Origin: JABWBD01 sp040768665
Lineage (GTDB): Bacteria; Planctomycetota; Planctomycetia; Pirellulales; Thermoguttaceae
DNA: 64,000 nt
Assembly (NCBI GenBank): GCA_040768665.1
Contig: JAXGMN010000047.1
Coordinates: 42,590 to 106,589, forward strand
Direction: 5' to 3'
Part shown: positions 1 through 9,182 of the stretch, one piece after another
Layout of the letters: each line of letters starts with the position of its first letter
Numbering within the stretch: position 1 is the first letter of the stretch
The notes under the pieces: generated by a model
Told to the model about the DNA's origin: nothing
Database searches by the model: none
Seen by the model: the letters and a program-made list of their open reading frames with translations, nothing else
Program-made: the position numbers and the translations under genes

Positions 1-1
1 G

Positions 2-718
2 ACGGATTTGGAGCGGCTGGACTTTGTCCTGGAGGCGGTCCGGCGGACCCGCGAGGGTCTCGACGAGCGTCTGCCGCTGATCGGTTTCGCCGGCGCCCCG
101 TTCACACTCGCAAGCTATGCCGTCGAGGGCACCGGTAGCCGAAGCTACCGGCATACGAAATCACTCATGTACACGGACCCGCCGGCGTGGCACGCGTTGA
201 TGGGGCGGCTGGCGCGGGGGATTGCGCTGTACCTGAACGGCCAGGTCGCCGCCGGCGCGCAACTCGTTCAGTTGTTCGATAGCTGGGTCGGCTGTCTCGG
301 GCCCGACGACTACCGTGAGTATGTGCTCCCCCATACACGCGCCGTGATCGAAGCGATTGCCCCCGGGACCCCGGTGATCCACTTTGCAACGGGCAATCCG
401 GCGCTATTGCCGCTCTTGAGCGAAGCGGGGGGCACGGTCATCGGGATCGACTGGAGGGTGCGCCTCGACGAAGCATGGCGGGTTATCGGATACGACAAGG
501 CTATCCAGGGCAACCTCGATCCGGTCGTGCTCTTGAGCAATCCTTCGGAAATCCGACGCCGCGTCCGGGACGTTCTTGTCCAGGCGGGCGGCCGGCCGGG
601 GCATATCTTCAACCTGGGGCACGGAGTGTTGCCGCAGACGCCGGTCGAGAACGCGATCGCCGCAATCGAGGCCGTGCACGAGTTCACCGAACGTTCTTCG
701 GACCTGGACCCGGCGTAA
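2..718 (+). CDS. hemE: Uroporphyrinogen decarboxylase, C-terminal part (5' end outside window)
   Basis: HemE decarboxylates the four acetate side chains of uroporphyrinogen III to give coproporphyrinogen III in cytoplasmic haem synthesis. The open frame enters from the left edge, so roughly the first 110 residues of a ~350-residue family member are missing. Visible family landmarks are the GFAGAPFTLASY stretch, the FDSWVGCLGP segment that lines the active site, and the FNLGHGVLPQTP motif near the C terminus. The stop is at 716-718. The downstream gene is on the other strand and converges on it. Confidence 0.93.
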   Translation, partial: TDLERLDFVLEAVRRTREGLDERLPLIGFAGAPFTLASYAVEGTGSRSYRHTKSLMYTDPPAWHALMGRLARGIALYLNGQVAAGAQLVQLFDSWVGCLGPDDYREYVLPHTRAVIEAIAPGTPVIHFATGNPALLPLLSEAGGTVIGIDWRVRLDEAWRVIGYDKAIQGNLDPVVLLSNPSEIRRRVRDVLVQAGGRPGHIFNLGHGVLPQTPVENAIAAIEAVHEFTERSSDLDPA

Positions 719-778
719 TGAAGCAACGGCCACGGACTGCTCGGCGTACCGTCGGACGTACAGTGGCTGACCGCCAAG

Positions 779-1705
779 TCATTGCGACTGCCATCGCTTC
801 TGGTTCTCCTCGATCGCGCGTTCCTTGAGCGCATCGCGAATCGCGTAGTGGTCGTCGAGCCTGGCGGCCTCTTCCCCGGCCTCTTCTTCCTTGAGGCACC
901 AGTATGTGACGTAGACGGGAACGGCGTGAATAAACGGGAATTGAATGGCGAAGATCGGCAGGAAGATGTAGATGGGATGAAAGGCCCAAAGCAATGACCA
1001 TAGCCACGAAAACGAAGTGGCCACGCTTGCGATTCCGGCGCAGGGCGGCCCGAGGGGATGACGCTTGCGTATCAGGATTCCGCCGACGGCAATCAATACG
1101 GCCAGCGCAATCCAGACGGACCGATTGACGATCAAGATCATCACCGCGAGCTCGGAAAACCGCGAGAGAACGACGACATCGCGGACGGCAAGCGCGAGGA
1201 GGTAACTTGCCATCGCGGCGCCGTACACGACGGCCAACCGTGCGATCAACTCCCGGCGGGGTGACTTGAGCCGGTCCCAAAACGTTGCGGCTTCTTCTTC
1301 CGCTTCCCCGGCTTCTTCCCGAGACGGCGGCAGCGGACGGTTATCCTCGAAAGCACTTGGTTCCGGCATCGGCAGAACGGCCGGCGGTGTTTTGCCGGTC
1401 TGCCCTTCGCCGGGCGCCGAAACGGAGAGCTTTCTTGGGGGGGCGGTATCCCAGTCGATTCCATCGAGGAGATTGCCGGGAAGCTCGTCCGCCGCAGGCT
1501 CCGGGGCAGGAGGTCCGGCGTCGGTGGCAGTTCGGTCGGAAAGCCACTCCTGTAACTCATCTTCTGCCGCATTGCCCGGGCTTGCCGGTCGCAACGGCCG
1601 AACCGTCAGCGTCCTGCCGCAACCGCACCGAACGCGCTTGCAGGCCAGGGCGTCGCCGACCTGGTAGCGCTTGCCACATCCGGAACATTCAATAAGGATC
1701 GGCAT
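779..1705 (-). CDS. Zinc-ribbon multi-pass membrane protein of unknown function
   Basis: A 308-residue protein not recognised by name. The N terminus carries a small zinc-ribbon pattern (CSGCGKRY, then CKRVRCGCG), followed by a proline- and acid-rich linker to about residue 145 and then about four hydrophobic segments, so a cytosolic metal-binding head on a membrane anchor is likely. The start at MPIL was chosen because the zinc ribbon follows at once; an in-frame ATG nine codons upstream is possible and no strong ribosome site separates them. It lies 36 bases downstream of the cytochrome b-c gene on the same strand and may belong to that operon. Such proteins are common in planctomycetes. 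Function is unknown. Confidence 0.7.
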   Translation of the reverse strand: MPILIECSGCGKRYQVGDALACKRVRCGCGRTLTVRPLRPASPGNAAEDELQEWLSDRTATDAGPPAPEPAADELPGNLLDGIDWDTAPPRKLSVSAPGEGQTGKTPPAVLPMPEPSAFEDNRPLPPSREEAGEAEEEAATFWDRLKSPRRELIARLAVVYGAAMASYLLALAVRDVVVLSRFSELAVMILIVNRSVWIALAVLIAVGGILIRKRHPLGPPCAGIASVATSFSWLWSLLWAFHPIYIFLPIFAIQFPFIHAVPVYVTYWCLKEEEAGEEAARLDDHYAIRDALKERAIEENQKRWQSQ

Positions 1706-1741
1706 AGCGGTTTTGAGATGGAGGCAAGCCAAGACGGCATG

Positions 1742-3610
1742 CTACTGAGCTGCAGGCTCCTCTTTCGGTCCACTGGCTGGCGGCTCGTACCACTCGCCGC
1801 GGAGCCAGTCGACCAGCATGGAGATCTGATCGGCCGTAAGCGTGTTTTCCTCGGGCTTTTCGGCATTGGCCGCGTAGGCCGGCATGCGATCGTTGTCGTC
1901 GCGGTAGAACCGCTCGTGCGTCGGATCGCTGATGATTCCGGTGAGCCATTCGCGCGAGCCGTAGCCGGTCAGGTCCGGCGCGGCGCCGAGGCTGCCCGAG
2001 CTGTGATATTTGTGGCAATCCACGCATGCGAAGTCCTCGAACAGGAAGACGGAGTCTTCGTCGGCCTTCCATCCGGGTTCCCGCTCGGATTCGGCAGCCA
2101 GTGCCTGGATCATTTTGGGATAGGTCTCCTTGAGCTCTTCGTCTTCAAGGAGTTCCTTGAGCGTGCTCTGGACGTAGTCGACCATGGTGCCGTCCTCAAA
2201 GGCCGTGTTGCCGAAGTACTCCGGGCCGGCGATCTGCTTGGGATCGAGGAACCCCGCGATCCACGATTCACTGGAAAATCGATACAGGTTCGATGCGGAA
2301 GGCTCCTCGGCAACGATGCCCTTGCCTGCATTGTCCACGTGACTGTGGCAACTGGCGCAGTGCTGCCGGAAAAGGTTGGGGCCCTGGGTCTTGGGGTCCT
2401 TCCGAACGAGCGTCAGAGCGCCCGTCGCGGGAATGCCGTCCGGCGACTGAGCCAACTGGACAGCGCGGCGGGCCGCCTCGGCGCCTTCGGCCAGGGCTTC
2501 TTGATGACTGGTGCTGGCGCGATCGGCTGCCACCGCCTCGATCGACAGCCACACTGTGCCAATCAGGAGCAACGCCGTCGCCGTGACGTTGAAGCGGTGC
2601 CCGATGGTGCTCTTGCCGATTAGCGGAATGGCCAGGAAAAAAAGGACCACAATCCCGGGAATCACGAAGATCGGCACGAATTTCCAGGAGACACCGAGTC
2701 CCGGTACGGCATCGCCGGGAAACGCGTGGGTCAACTCATACAGGCCGAGAAACGCCCATTCCGGTCGGGCGGCGGCGTAGGCGTCGGCCGGATCGGCGGG
2801 CGAGCCGATCCCGACACCCCTCGAGGGTGGAGGCAGGCGGTCTGAGGACTTGCCGATCACCGCGCCGCGGCCCGCCAACAAACCGGCGACGAGGAGTACG
2901 GCAATCCAGCCCGCCGTATTGCGGACCGCCTGGTGCGGCCAATAGCGAACGGCTGTTTCGACAGTGGCAAGTTCCAGCGATTCAGCTCGACGGAGCAACT
3001 TCTGATGGACCACGAGCAGGATAAGAAAGATCCCCGAGAAGACGCCCGCGTGCAACGCGAAAAATCGCGTGAGCGTGTGGTGGCCGAACGACGGGCCTCC
3101 GGCGGCGACCTTGAACAGGTCGTCGCCGAAAAGCGGAACGAGCGTGAGAAACTTCACGCGGACCTGTGTCGCCCAGAAGCTGTTCTGGTCCCAGGAGAGG
3201 ATATCGCCGGTAAGAAGGAAGCCGAGACCGACGAGGCCCATGAAGACGGCCACCCAGAAAACCATCTCGCGCGGCTTGCGGTAGCTGCCGGCGAAAATCA
3301 TCCAGAGCACATACCATCCAACGAGAGCCACCATCACCTGGGCGACCCAGTGGTGCAACGCCCGGAGGAACCATCCACCGGCCACGTGGTGCTCGATATA
3401 GTAAACGCTTTCCCAAGCGGTCTGGGCACTGGGGCTGTAGTACATCCACAGCGCAATGCCCGTGATAATCTGGACCGCGAAGGCGAAGAGAATCATGCTT
3501 GGCCAAATACCGCCCCACCGGGAACGCGGCGGAACCGCACGGTCTAGGTGCTGTCCCCACCCGGTGACGACGCCGGAGCGCTGGTCAATCCACTGAGCGA
3601 GCCGGTTCAT
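1742..3610 (-). CDS. Cytochrome b (b6/subunit IV-type) fused to two c-type haem domains
   Basis: Quinol-oxidising membrane subunit of a bc-type complex, 622 residues. The N-terminal half is a cytochrome b with paired histidines in HHWVAQ and FALHAG..HQ for the b haems; the middle is a subunit IV-like part with a PEWAF motif at the quinol site. After a last hydrophobic segment there are two CxxCH haem c motifs, CASCH and CVDCH, the second followed by a mono-haem cytochrome c fold with a conserved Met-Pro. So the electron exit domain normally carried by cytochrome c1 or f is fused to the b subunit. Its ATG overlaps the Rieske stop codon (ATGA), which fixes the start and indicates translational coupling. 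The much longer upstream open frame is an artefact. Confidence 0.92.
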   Translation of the reverse strand: MNRLAQWIDQRSGVVTGWGQHLDRAVPPRSRWGGIWPSMILFAFAVQIITGIALWMYYSPSAQTAWESVYYIEHHVAGGWFLRALHHWVAQVMVALVGWYVLWMIFAGSYRKPREMVFWVAVFMGLVGLGFLLTGDILSWDQNSFWATQVRVKFLTLVPLFGDDLFKVAAGGPSFGHHTLTRFFALHAGVFSGIFLILLVVHQKLLRRAESLELATVETAVRYWPHQAVRNTAGWIAVLLVAGLLAGRGAVIGKSSDRLPPPSRGVGIGSPADPADAYAAARPEWAFLGLYELTHAFPGDAVPGLGVSWKFVPIFVIPGIVVLFFLAIPLIGKSTIGHRFNVTATALLLIGTVWLSIEAVAADRASTSHQEALAEGAEAARRAVQLAQSPDGIPATGALTLVRKDPKTQGPNLFRQHCASCHSHVDNAGKGIVAEEPSASNLYRFSSESWIAGFLDPKQIAGPEYFGNTAFEDGTMVDYVQSTLKELLEDEELKETYPKMIQALAAESEREPGWKADEDSVFLFEDFACVDCHKYHSSGSLGAAPDLTGYGSREWLTGIISDPTHERFYRDDNDRMPAYAANAEKPEENTLTADQISMLVDWLRGEWYEPPASGPKEEPAAQ

Positions 3611-4176
3611 GTTTCTGCAACCTTCTGAGGAATGCCGGTGCGGTAGTTTTCGTAGGTCACCCAAATCTCCGAGTCGTCGCGAATCTCGACTTTGAGCTGA
3701 TCCAGATCGCGAGGGCTCGGCGAACTCTCGTCGAGACGAGCCCCATCGAGCCCATAACGGGCGTTGTGGCACGGGCAGTGGAACTGCCGGTTCTCGGGAT
3801 CGTAAGCGACAAAGCAACCCGCGTGGGGGCATACGATATTCAGCGCCACGACGCCGCTCTCGGTCCGCCGCAGAAAGACGGCACCGACCGGTTCATTGGC
3901 AAAGCGGTTCCAGGCGTCGACCCGATCCATCACGACGGGGAACTTGCGGGGCGTGCCGTCTTCGGGGAGCGTTTCCAGCGTCGCCAAGCGCAGCACTCGA
4001 CCTGCTCCGCCTTTTTGACGCCACGGATTGAGAAAAGCGACGGCTCCGGCCGCCACGGGCACCGCGTAAGCGAGAACGCCGAGCAAAATGGCAACGAGCT
4101 TTGCGAGAAATCCTCGCCGCTGATCGGGAGAGTCCGCGGCTTCGCCGCCCTTGGCTATTGGGGTCGGAGTAGTCAT
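3607..4176 (-). CDS. Rieske iron-sulfur protein of the bc complex
   Basis: The 189-residue protein has one N-terminal membrane anchor (about residues 24-49) and a C-terminal Rieske domain that carries a 2Fe-2S cluster held by two Cys and two His. The ligands are visible: Cys116 and His118 in CPHAGC, and Cys134 and His137 in CPCH, with the extra disulphide cysteines Cys121 and Cys136 of the classic family. It passes electrons from quinol to the haem c domains of the next gene, with which it overlaps by four bases. A twin-arginine-like RR precedes the anchor (residues 20-21), as in other Rieske proteins exported folded. Confidence 0.95.
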   Translation of the reverse strand: MTTPTPIAKGGEAADSPDQRRGFLAKLVAILLGVLAYAVPVAAGAVAFLNPWRQKGGAGRVLRLATLETLPEDGTPRKFPVVMDRVDAWNRFANEPVGAVFLRRTESGVVALNIVCPHAGCFVAYDPENRQFHCPCHNARYGLDGARLDESSPSPRDLDQLKVEIRDDSEIWVTYENYRTGIPQKVAET

Positions 4177-4216
4177 GGCAGGTTTCCGACAGTGGGGCTA
4201 GTGAGTCAGTTTGACA

Positions 4217-5239
4217 TTATTCCATGGCTTTTCGCACGGCGTCAAGCACGCGGGCCTGGGCGGTCTCGAACGGTTCACGGAGGTACGCCCCGGCAGCTTT
4301 CCGGTGTCCACCCCCGCCGAACTCGGCTGCCAGGCGGCTGCAATCGACGTCGGAGCGGCTGCGAAAACTGATCTTGAAGCCGCCGCCGATCTGCTCCACG
4401 AAAATGACCGCGACCTCCGTGCCGCTGACCGAAAGCGTCATATTGATCATGTCTTCGCTGTCGCTTGGCAGCGCGCCGGTCGCGTCGAAATCCTCCCGGC
4501 TGATCCACGTGTGGATCAAGCGGCCTTCCTTTTCGCTGCGGACGCGTGCCATAACGCGACCGATCAACTGGAGGCGGGCCAAGGTGTCGTTTTCATAGAG
4601 GTCCTTGTAAAGCTGATCGGGGACGGCGCCCGCGTCCATGAGTCTGGCGGCAAGTCGAAGGGTCTCGGCAGTGGTCGAGGAGAAACGGAACCAGCCCGTG
4701 TCCGTCGCCAGGGCGGCAAACGCCGGCGTGGCGATCTCCGGCGTGAGTCCCACTCCCAAATGATCGGCGGCCTCGACGACCAGCCGGCCGGTTGCTTCGG
4801 AGGTAGTGTCCTTGAACATCTCGGCGCCGAGATCATCGGAGCTGACATGATGGTCGAGCACCGCCTTGGCCGCCTTGGTGGTGCGAATCACGTCGCCCAT
4901 CTCGCCCAACTGCGCCCACGCCGACGTGTCCAAAACGATCAACATCTCGATCGATTCGACGATATCCGCGGGGACATTGCCCAGGCGCATCAGCTTGTTC
5001 CGCGGGTCGAGGAAACGGATGCCCGGCGGCAGGTCGAATGCGTTGACCGGGCGAACGTCCTTGCCAAGCTTTTCGAGCACGGCTGTCATGGCCAACTGAC
5101 TGCCCACCGCATCGCAGTCGGGGCGAATGTGAGTAGTCAGCAAAATGCGGTGGCTTTTCTTAACCAGTTCGACGAAGCGTTGCCAGTTGACGGGCGACTT
5201 CCTGGCTCCCGTTTTCGACGCGGCAGGCGATTCCGACAC
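4217..5239 (-). CDS. nrnA: DHH/DHHA1 phosphoesterase, NrnA-like oligoribonuclease/pAp phosphatase
   Basis: NrnA-type enzymes degrade 2-5 nt RNA fragments and dephosphorylate 3'-phosphoadenosine 5'-phosphate with Mn2+. The 340-residue protein shows THIRPDCDAVGS near residues 36-47 (Asp41, Asp43; many relatives have Gly at position 42), a VLDTSAW segment, the DHH motif near residue 126, a ATDTGWFRFS motif, and the DHHA1 signature GGGGHRKAAG near the C terminus. All metal-binding motifs are present, so it is probably active. It is preceded by the Rieske-cytochrome genes on the same strand but is separated by 40 bases and could have its own expression. Confidence 0.9.
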   Translation of the reverse strand: MSESPAASKTGARKSPVNWQRFVELVKKSHRILLTTHIRPDCDAVGSQLAMTAVLEKLGKDVRPVNAFDLPPGIRFLDPRNKLMRLGNVPADIVESIEMLIVLDTSAWAQLGEMGDVIRTTKAAKAVLDHHVSSDDLGAEMFKDTTSEATGRLVVEAADHLGVGLTPEIATPAFAALATDTGWFRFSSTTAETLRLAARLMDAGAVPDQLYKDLYENDTLARLQLIGRVMARVRSEKEGRLIHTWISREDFDATGALPSDSEDMINMTLSVSGTEVAVIFVEQIGGGFKISFRSRSDVDCSRLAAEFGGGGHRKAAGAYLREPFETAQARVLDAVRKAME

Positions 5240-5274
5240 GTAAGTCTCCCTTTCCAGTGGCTGCAGTTGGCGGG

Positions 5275-6846
5275 TTAGTCGTGGACCATCTCCGTCTTGG
5301 GCGACTTTCTGGCGGCGCCCGGCTGAATGTCGAGATCGAAGTCCTTGAGCTTGAAACTATAGGCGAATCGGCAAGGCGCATCGGCGGCCGATAGATCGCC
5401 GACGTCGAGCACCGGCTGCTTCTCGTCGTTGAGCGTGTAATCGACCTTGCCGTGACCCAGCAGGGAGATCTCGGCGTCAGGCCCCGCCGCGTTGACTTTC
5501 ACGGCGGTTAGCGTGAGCTTACCTCGCGGCAGACCCAGCGCGATGGCGTAGAGATACTTGCCGCACTTCGACTGCGTATAGCGGATATCCTCGGCCACAA
5601 AGCGAATCTGGTCCTGGGCGATCTTGCCGAGGCCGCGCCCGCGGTCGAACAGGTGCGGCCCTTCGCCGTGGAATTTCCAGGGGCGCGTGGCGTAGACCGC
5701 CTCGCCGTTGACCTTCAGCCATTCGCCGATCGCGAGCAGCAACTCGCGCTGGTCTTCGGGAATCGTGCCGTCGACCTTCGGCGAGACGTTCATCAGCAGC
5801 ACGCCATTCTTGCTGACGATGTCGATCAGTTCATGGACCAGCTCCTCGGCCGGCTTGAGCTTCAACTCGTCGACGTAGCACCACGAGTTGGTCGCAACAG
5901 AATCGTCGGTTTGCCAGAGTTCGTCGGCCATCCCGGACATCTTGCCACGCTCGATGTCCAACACGCCCACGCCCTCGGGCAGATGCGTTCCCTTGCGCGT
6001 GATGATGACCGGCTTGCCCCACTTCGCCTCCTGGTTGTAGTAATAGGCGACCATTCTCCGCTTGTAGTCGTCGGGGACCTTTTGCAGTCCGAAATCGAAC
6101 CAGATCTGGTCCGGACGATACGCATCGATCACCTCCTTGAGCTTGACCAACCAGCGGTCGTAGGCCAAGGTCCGGTCTTCGAACTGGCCGTAGAGGTCGG
6201 CGTATCGGGGATCGGCCGTGTCCCATCCTTCGCCGGGAGTGTAGTATCCCTGGACGTTGAAGGCGTGGTGGAACGAGGTAATTACCTTGACATCGCGCTC
6301 GCCGAGGGCCCTGGCCAGTTCGCCCGTGATGTCTTGCTTGGGGCCCATGTCGGCGGCGTTCCAGCGGTTCACCTTGCTCGCCCACATCGAAAAACCGTCG
6401 TGGTGCTCGGCAACGGGGCCGGCGAATTTCGCCCCGGCGCGGGCATAGAGATCGGCCCACGCGTCGGCGTCGAACTTCCCTGCGGTAAACTGCGGGATGA
6501 AATCCTTGTAACCGAATTTCGACGGGCCGCCGTATTTCTCCACGTGATGCTTGAACGTGGGATTGCCCTGCCGGTACATGTTGCGAGGGTACCACTCGTT
6601 TCCGAAGGCCGGCACGCTGTACACGCCCCAGTGGGCATAGATCCCGAGCTTGGAATCCCGGAACCACTCGGGAATTTCGTGCTTGGAAAGCGAATTCCAG
6701 TCGGGACGCCACTGGCCCGCCGCGTTGACGCGGTCGATCTCTTCCAACTGGGCGGCAATGTAGGGATCCTTTGCGGACGCGGCGGCTGCGCTAGCCAGCA
6801 CGAGCAGCCCCGCGGCCGCAACCACGTGTTTTCGGGTACCTATCAC
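5275..6846 (-). CDS. Secreted alpha-L-fucosidase, GH29
   Basis: The 523-residue protein begins with a Sec signal peptide (hydrophobic residues 8-24, cleavage near ASAKD). The GH29 catalytic barrel shows the diagnostic LGIYAHWGVYSVPAFGNEWY and FAGPVAEHHDGFSMWAS blocks; the likely nucleophile is the Asp in QIWFDFG near residue 245. A small beta-sandwich domain follows after about residue 380. The enzyme removes terminal alpha-linked L-fucose from glycans in the periplasm or outside the cell. The neighbouring MFS gene on the same strand may take up the product. Length is close to the family norm. Confidence 0.95.
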   Translation of the reverse strand: MIGTRKHVVAAAGLLVLASAAAASAKDPYIAAQLEEIDRVNAAGQWRPDWNSLSKHEIPEWFRDSKLGIYAHWGVYSVPAFGNEWYPRNMYRQGNPTFKHHVEKYGGPSKFGYKDFIPQFTAGKFDADAWADLYARAGAKFAGPVAEHHDGFSMWASKVNRWNAADMGPKQDITGELARALGERDVKVITSFHHAFNVQGYYTPGEGWDTADPRYADLYGQFEDRTLAYDRWLVKLKEVIDAYRPDQIWFDFGLQKVPDDYKRRMVAYYYNQEAKWGKPVIITRKGTHLPEGVGVLDIERGKMSGMADELWQTDDSVATNSWCYVDELKLKPAEELVHELIDIVSKNGVLLMNVSPKVDGTIPEDQRELLLAIGEWLKVNGEAVYATRPWKFHGEGPHLFDRGRGLGKIAQDQIRFVAEDIRYTQSKCGKYLYAIALGLPRGKLTLTAVKVNAAGPDAEISLLGHGKVDYTLNDEKQPVLDVGDLSAADAPCRFAYSFKLKDFDLDIQPGAARKSPKTEMVHD

Positions 6847-6930
6847 GTTGCTTATCCCTCCGGCTTCGTGAGATGGTTCGGAAGCCGATATTGTCGCCCT
6901 CGGGGCGGGGCGGCGTCAACGGTCGCCCGC

Positions 6931-8418
6931 TCACTTCCCAGCCGCCTGGTACACGTCAATCGGCAGCAATTCCGAGGGAAGGCAGGCAGCCGTCGTGGGC
7001 GAAAGCGCACGTTCCGGCAGGGCGACGGCTGGTTCGGTCGGTGGGGGCGCCGGAGCGGTCGCTCGGTCCAGCCAATGTGGAGAACCTGAAGAGGTCGCAC
7101 CGCTCGGCAGGATCGGACGTTCCATGGAACCCATCGATGGCCGCAAAGCCATCGCGCCGGTCGCCAGCGTCATCCGTCGCAAAGCCATCTGCGGCATCCG
7201 AACCAACAACAACAGGGCGGCCAGCCGGGCAACGCCGGAGATCAGGAACAGTGCCAGATAGGCCTGCGACGCCGCCCCCACCGCCGAAAGGTAGGCCCCG
7301 CCCAACAGCGAGCCGAGCACAACCGCGGCCGCATTGGCCAGATTGAAGAGCGTGAGGATCGCCACGCGCTGCTGGCTCGGAATGCTTTCGAAGAACAGGA
7401 GCAACATGGCCAGTTCGTATCCCGCCCAGGCAATTCCCGAGAGGACCTGTAGCCCCAGCAAAAAACCGAACGAATCGGAAATCAGCCAGAGTGCAGACAC
7501 CGGGCTGATGGCCAGTCCGCCGATCCAAAGGAGCCGCTTGGCCCCCCAGCGGTCAGCAAGCTGCCCCATCAGCGACAAAGCCAGAATTTTCGCGATGTAG
7601 GCCGTACAGATCAGCACCATGAACTCCGCATACGAAAACCCCAGATGCCGGAGCATGTAGGGCGTGAAGTACGGACCGGCGATCTGCACCGACGTCTGGA
7701 CCGCAAGCATATACAGCAAAATCCTGGCGATCCGGTGGTGCTGCGCGTGCAACAGCATGCGCCCGAGGCTGAGCGATCCCAACTCGCTGCCCGGGCGATG
7801 CGGTTCACTTTGGCGGCTGAGGAACTGCGCCGAGATGAGCCGGCTGGCCCCTGCTGCCAAAAACAGCAGCGCAAATGGCAGCAGCGGCTCGCCGAGCGAA
7901 CTTCCAATCTGGAGGGTGACTCCACCCAGGGCAAAACCGCTCATCAGCCCGATCTGACTGATCAGGGTGCGCCGCGCGAAATAGTGATTGCGGAGTCGCC
8001 CTGGGACAAGACTACCGACCCAGGTATTCCAGGCGGATCCGCCCGCCTGCCCCGCCCCCCAGTAGATGGACGCCGCCGCAAATACGACCCACATGGGCAT
8101 CTTCTCTGTGACCGCCGCGGCGATCAAAGGCGCGAAAACCGCGCCTTGAACCAGTGCGCAGAGCACAACCCAAAGGCGATAGGATCGTAGTCGCCGCACC
8201 ACGTAAGGCGAAACCAATTGCAGGATCGCACCGATCAGCATTGGCACCGTGGCGACCAATCCCGAGGCTACCTGGCTGGCCGACAGTGCCAGAACAAAGG
8301 CCGGCAGATAGGTCTCGCCGATACCCACCATAACGCTTGCCGCCGCTCCGTCGGCGGTAATCGCGCGAAGATCCTCCCGTAGCTTGCCCAAACAGTACTC
8401 CTGCCCTCGACCGGCCAA
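6931..8418 (-). CDS. Major facilitator superfamily transporter
   Basis: A 495-residue membrane protein with about 12 hydrophobic segments and short polar loops, consistent with an MFS secondary transporter. The loop after segment 8 contains GQLADRWGAKR, a form of the conserved MFS loop motif. After the last membrane segment there is a proline-rich tail of about 90 residues. Substrate cannot be read from the sequence; position 85 bases upstream of the fucosidase and in the same orientation suggests a sugar or sugar derivative. The start at the first ATG is the simplest choice; an internal Met at residue 30 is an alternative. Confidence 0.8.
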   Translation of the reverse strand: MAGRGQEYCLGKLREDLRAITADGAAASVMVGIGETYLPAFVLALSASQVASGLVATVPMLIGAILQLVSPYVVRRLRSYRLWVVLCALVQGAVFAPLIAAAVTEKMPMWVVFAAASIYWGAGQAGGSAWNTWVGSLVPGRLRNHYFARRTLISQIGLMSGFALGGVTLQIGSSLGEPLLPFALLFLAAGASRLISAQFLSRQSEPHRPGSELGSLSLGRMLLHAQHHRIARILLYMLAVQTSVQIAGPYFTPYMLRHLGFSYAEFMVLICTAYIAKILALSLMGQLADRWGAKRLLWIGGLAISPVSALWLISDSFGFLLGLQVLSGIAWAGYELAMLLLFFESIPSQQRVAILTLFNLANAAAVVLGSLLGGAYLSAVGAASQAYLALFLISGVARLAALLLLVRMPQMALRRMTLATGAMALRPSMGSMERPILPSGATSSGSPHWLDRATAPAPPPTEPAVALPERALSPTTAACLPSELLPIDVYQAAGK

Positions 8419-9182
8419 AGACGAAGCCCATGACGATCGCCCCTATCGTCGGCTCATAGGAATGGGGAAAGCCGTCCGCTTGATGCAAAGCAAGTGCCAA
8501 TCGGGGCTGGTCGCGACCACGCTGCGTTTGTCGGACGATGATCCAAAATCGACTCGCCGTTCAAGCGGCGCATCGGTCAGCGGCTGTCCACCGTGGTCAA
8601 CGATAAACCACTCAACAAGATCCCGGCCTTCCTTTCGCCAAAGCAGTCGCATCGATTCTGCTTCCGTACGTGGCGAATTTCGCGTGACCGTTCACGCACG
8701 CGGCCGGGGACTGCTCCATTTTTCGGCTAGTTGATGCGTTTTAACGCCAGAGACGGTGGCTAAAAAACGAACCTATCTCCTCTCTTCCGCCCCGTGAACG
8801 GCTGCAATTTCGCCAATTCCCGGCCGATCACGGGCAAGACCAAGGGCATGGCACCTGATTTGCATGGTGCGGCACGCTTTGACCGGCGTTGTGTCGGCGC
8901 TCGGAAACGACTGGGTCACGAATCCGCCGACTCGTGCCCAGCAATGGCTTGTTGATGTGCTGATGAAATCCTCGAGTGGCACCGTTTTCCGGAATCTCTC
9001 GCTTCGGGCGACCGAGAGCGGTTGTCATGCTGGAGGATTTGTCTACGATCTTACGGAGTCTTGTTCACCAGTGGCTGTTCGATGCCCGGCATCGGCTCCA
9101 CGCGGCGACCAGGCGGGCCCCAGGGATTGGGGCACGGCGCTGCGTTTGTACCGTTGCGGGTACACCTAGAGGAAACCTCAAC
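8419..9182. other. Intergenic region between divergent genes
   Basis: 764 bases between the divergent MFS and radical SAM genes. It contains one copy of a palindromic MITE-like repeat (8688-8801). The short open frames present have no ribosome site or recognisable protein, and I see no RNA gene. Promoters for both flanking genes must lie here but I cannot place them. Confidence 0.6.
8688..8801. repeat. MITE-like palindromic repeat, copy A
   Basis: A 114-base element bounded by inverted CCGTTCACG and CGTGAACGG. Its interior carries GGGGACTGCTCCATTTTTCGG on the left and a diverged complement on the right. A second copy of almost the same length lies at 55446-55560 with the same boundaries, so this is a dispersed non-autonomous element or repeat family. 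Confidence 0.75.

Noticed and set aside
1742..3832. Longer start for the cytochrome gene at 3832
   Set aside because: It would overlap the Rieske gene in another frame; the ATGA overlap at 3610 is the natural start.
8443..8652. 69-residue minus-strand gene
   Set aside because: No ribosome site and no recognisable sequence; left as intergenic.
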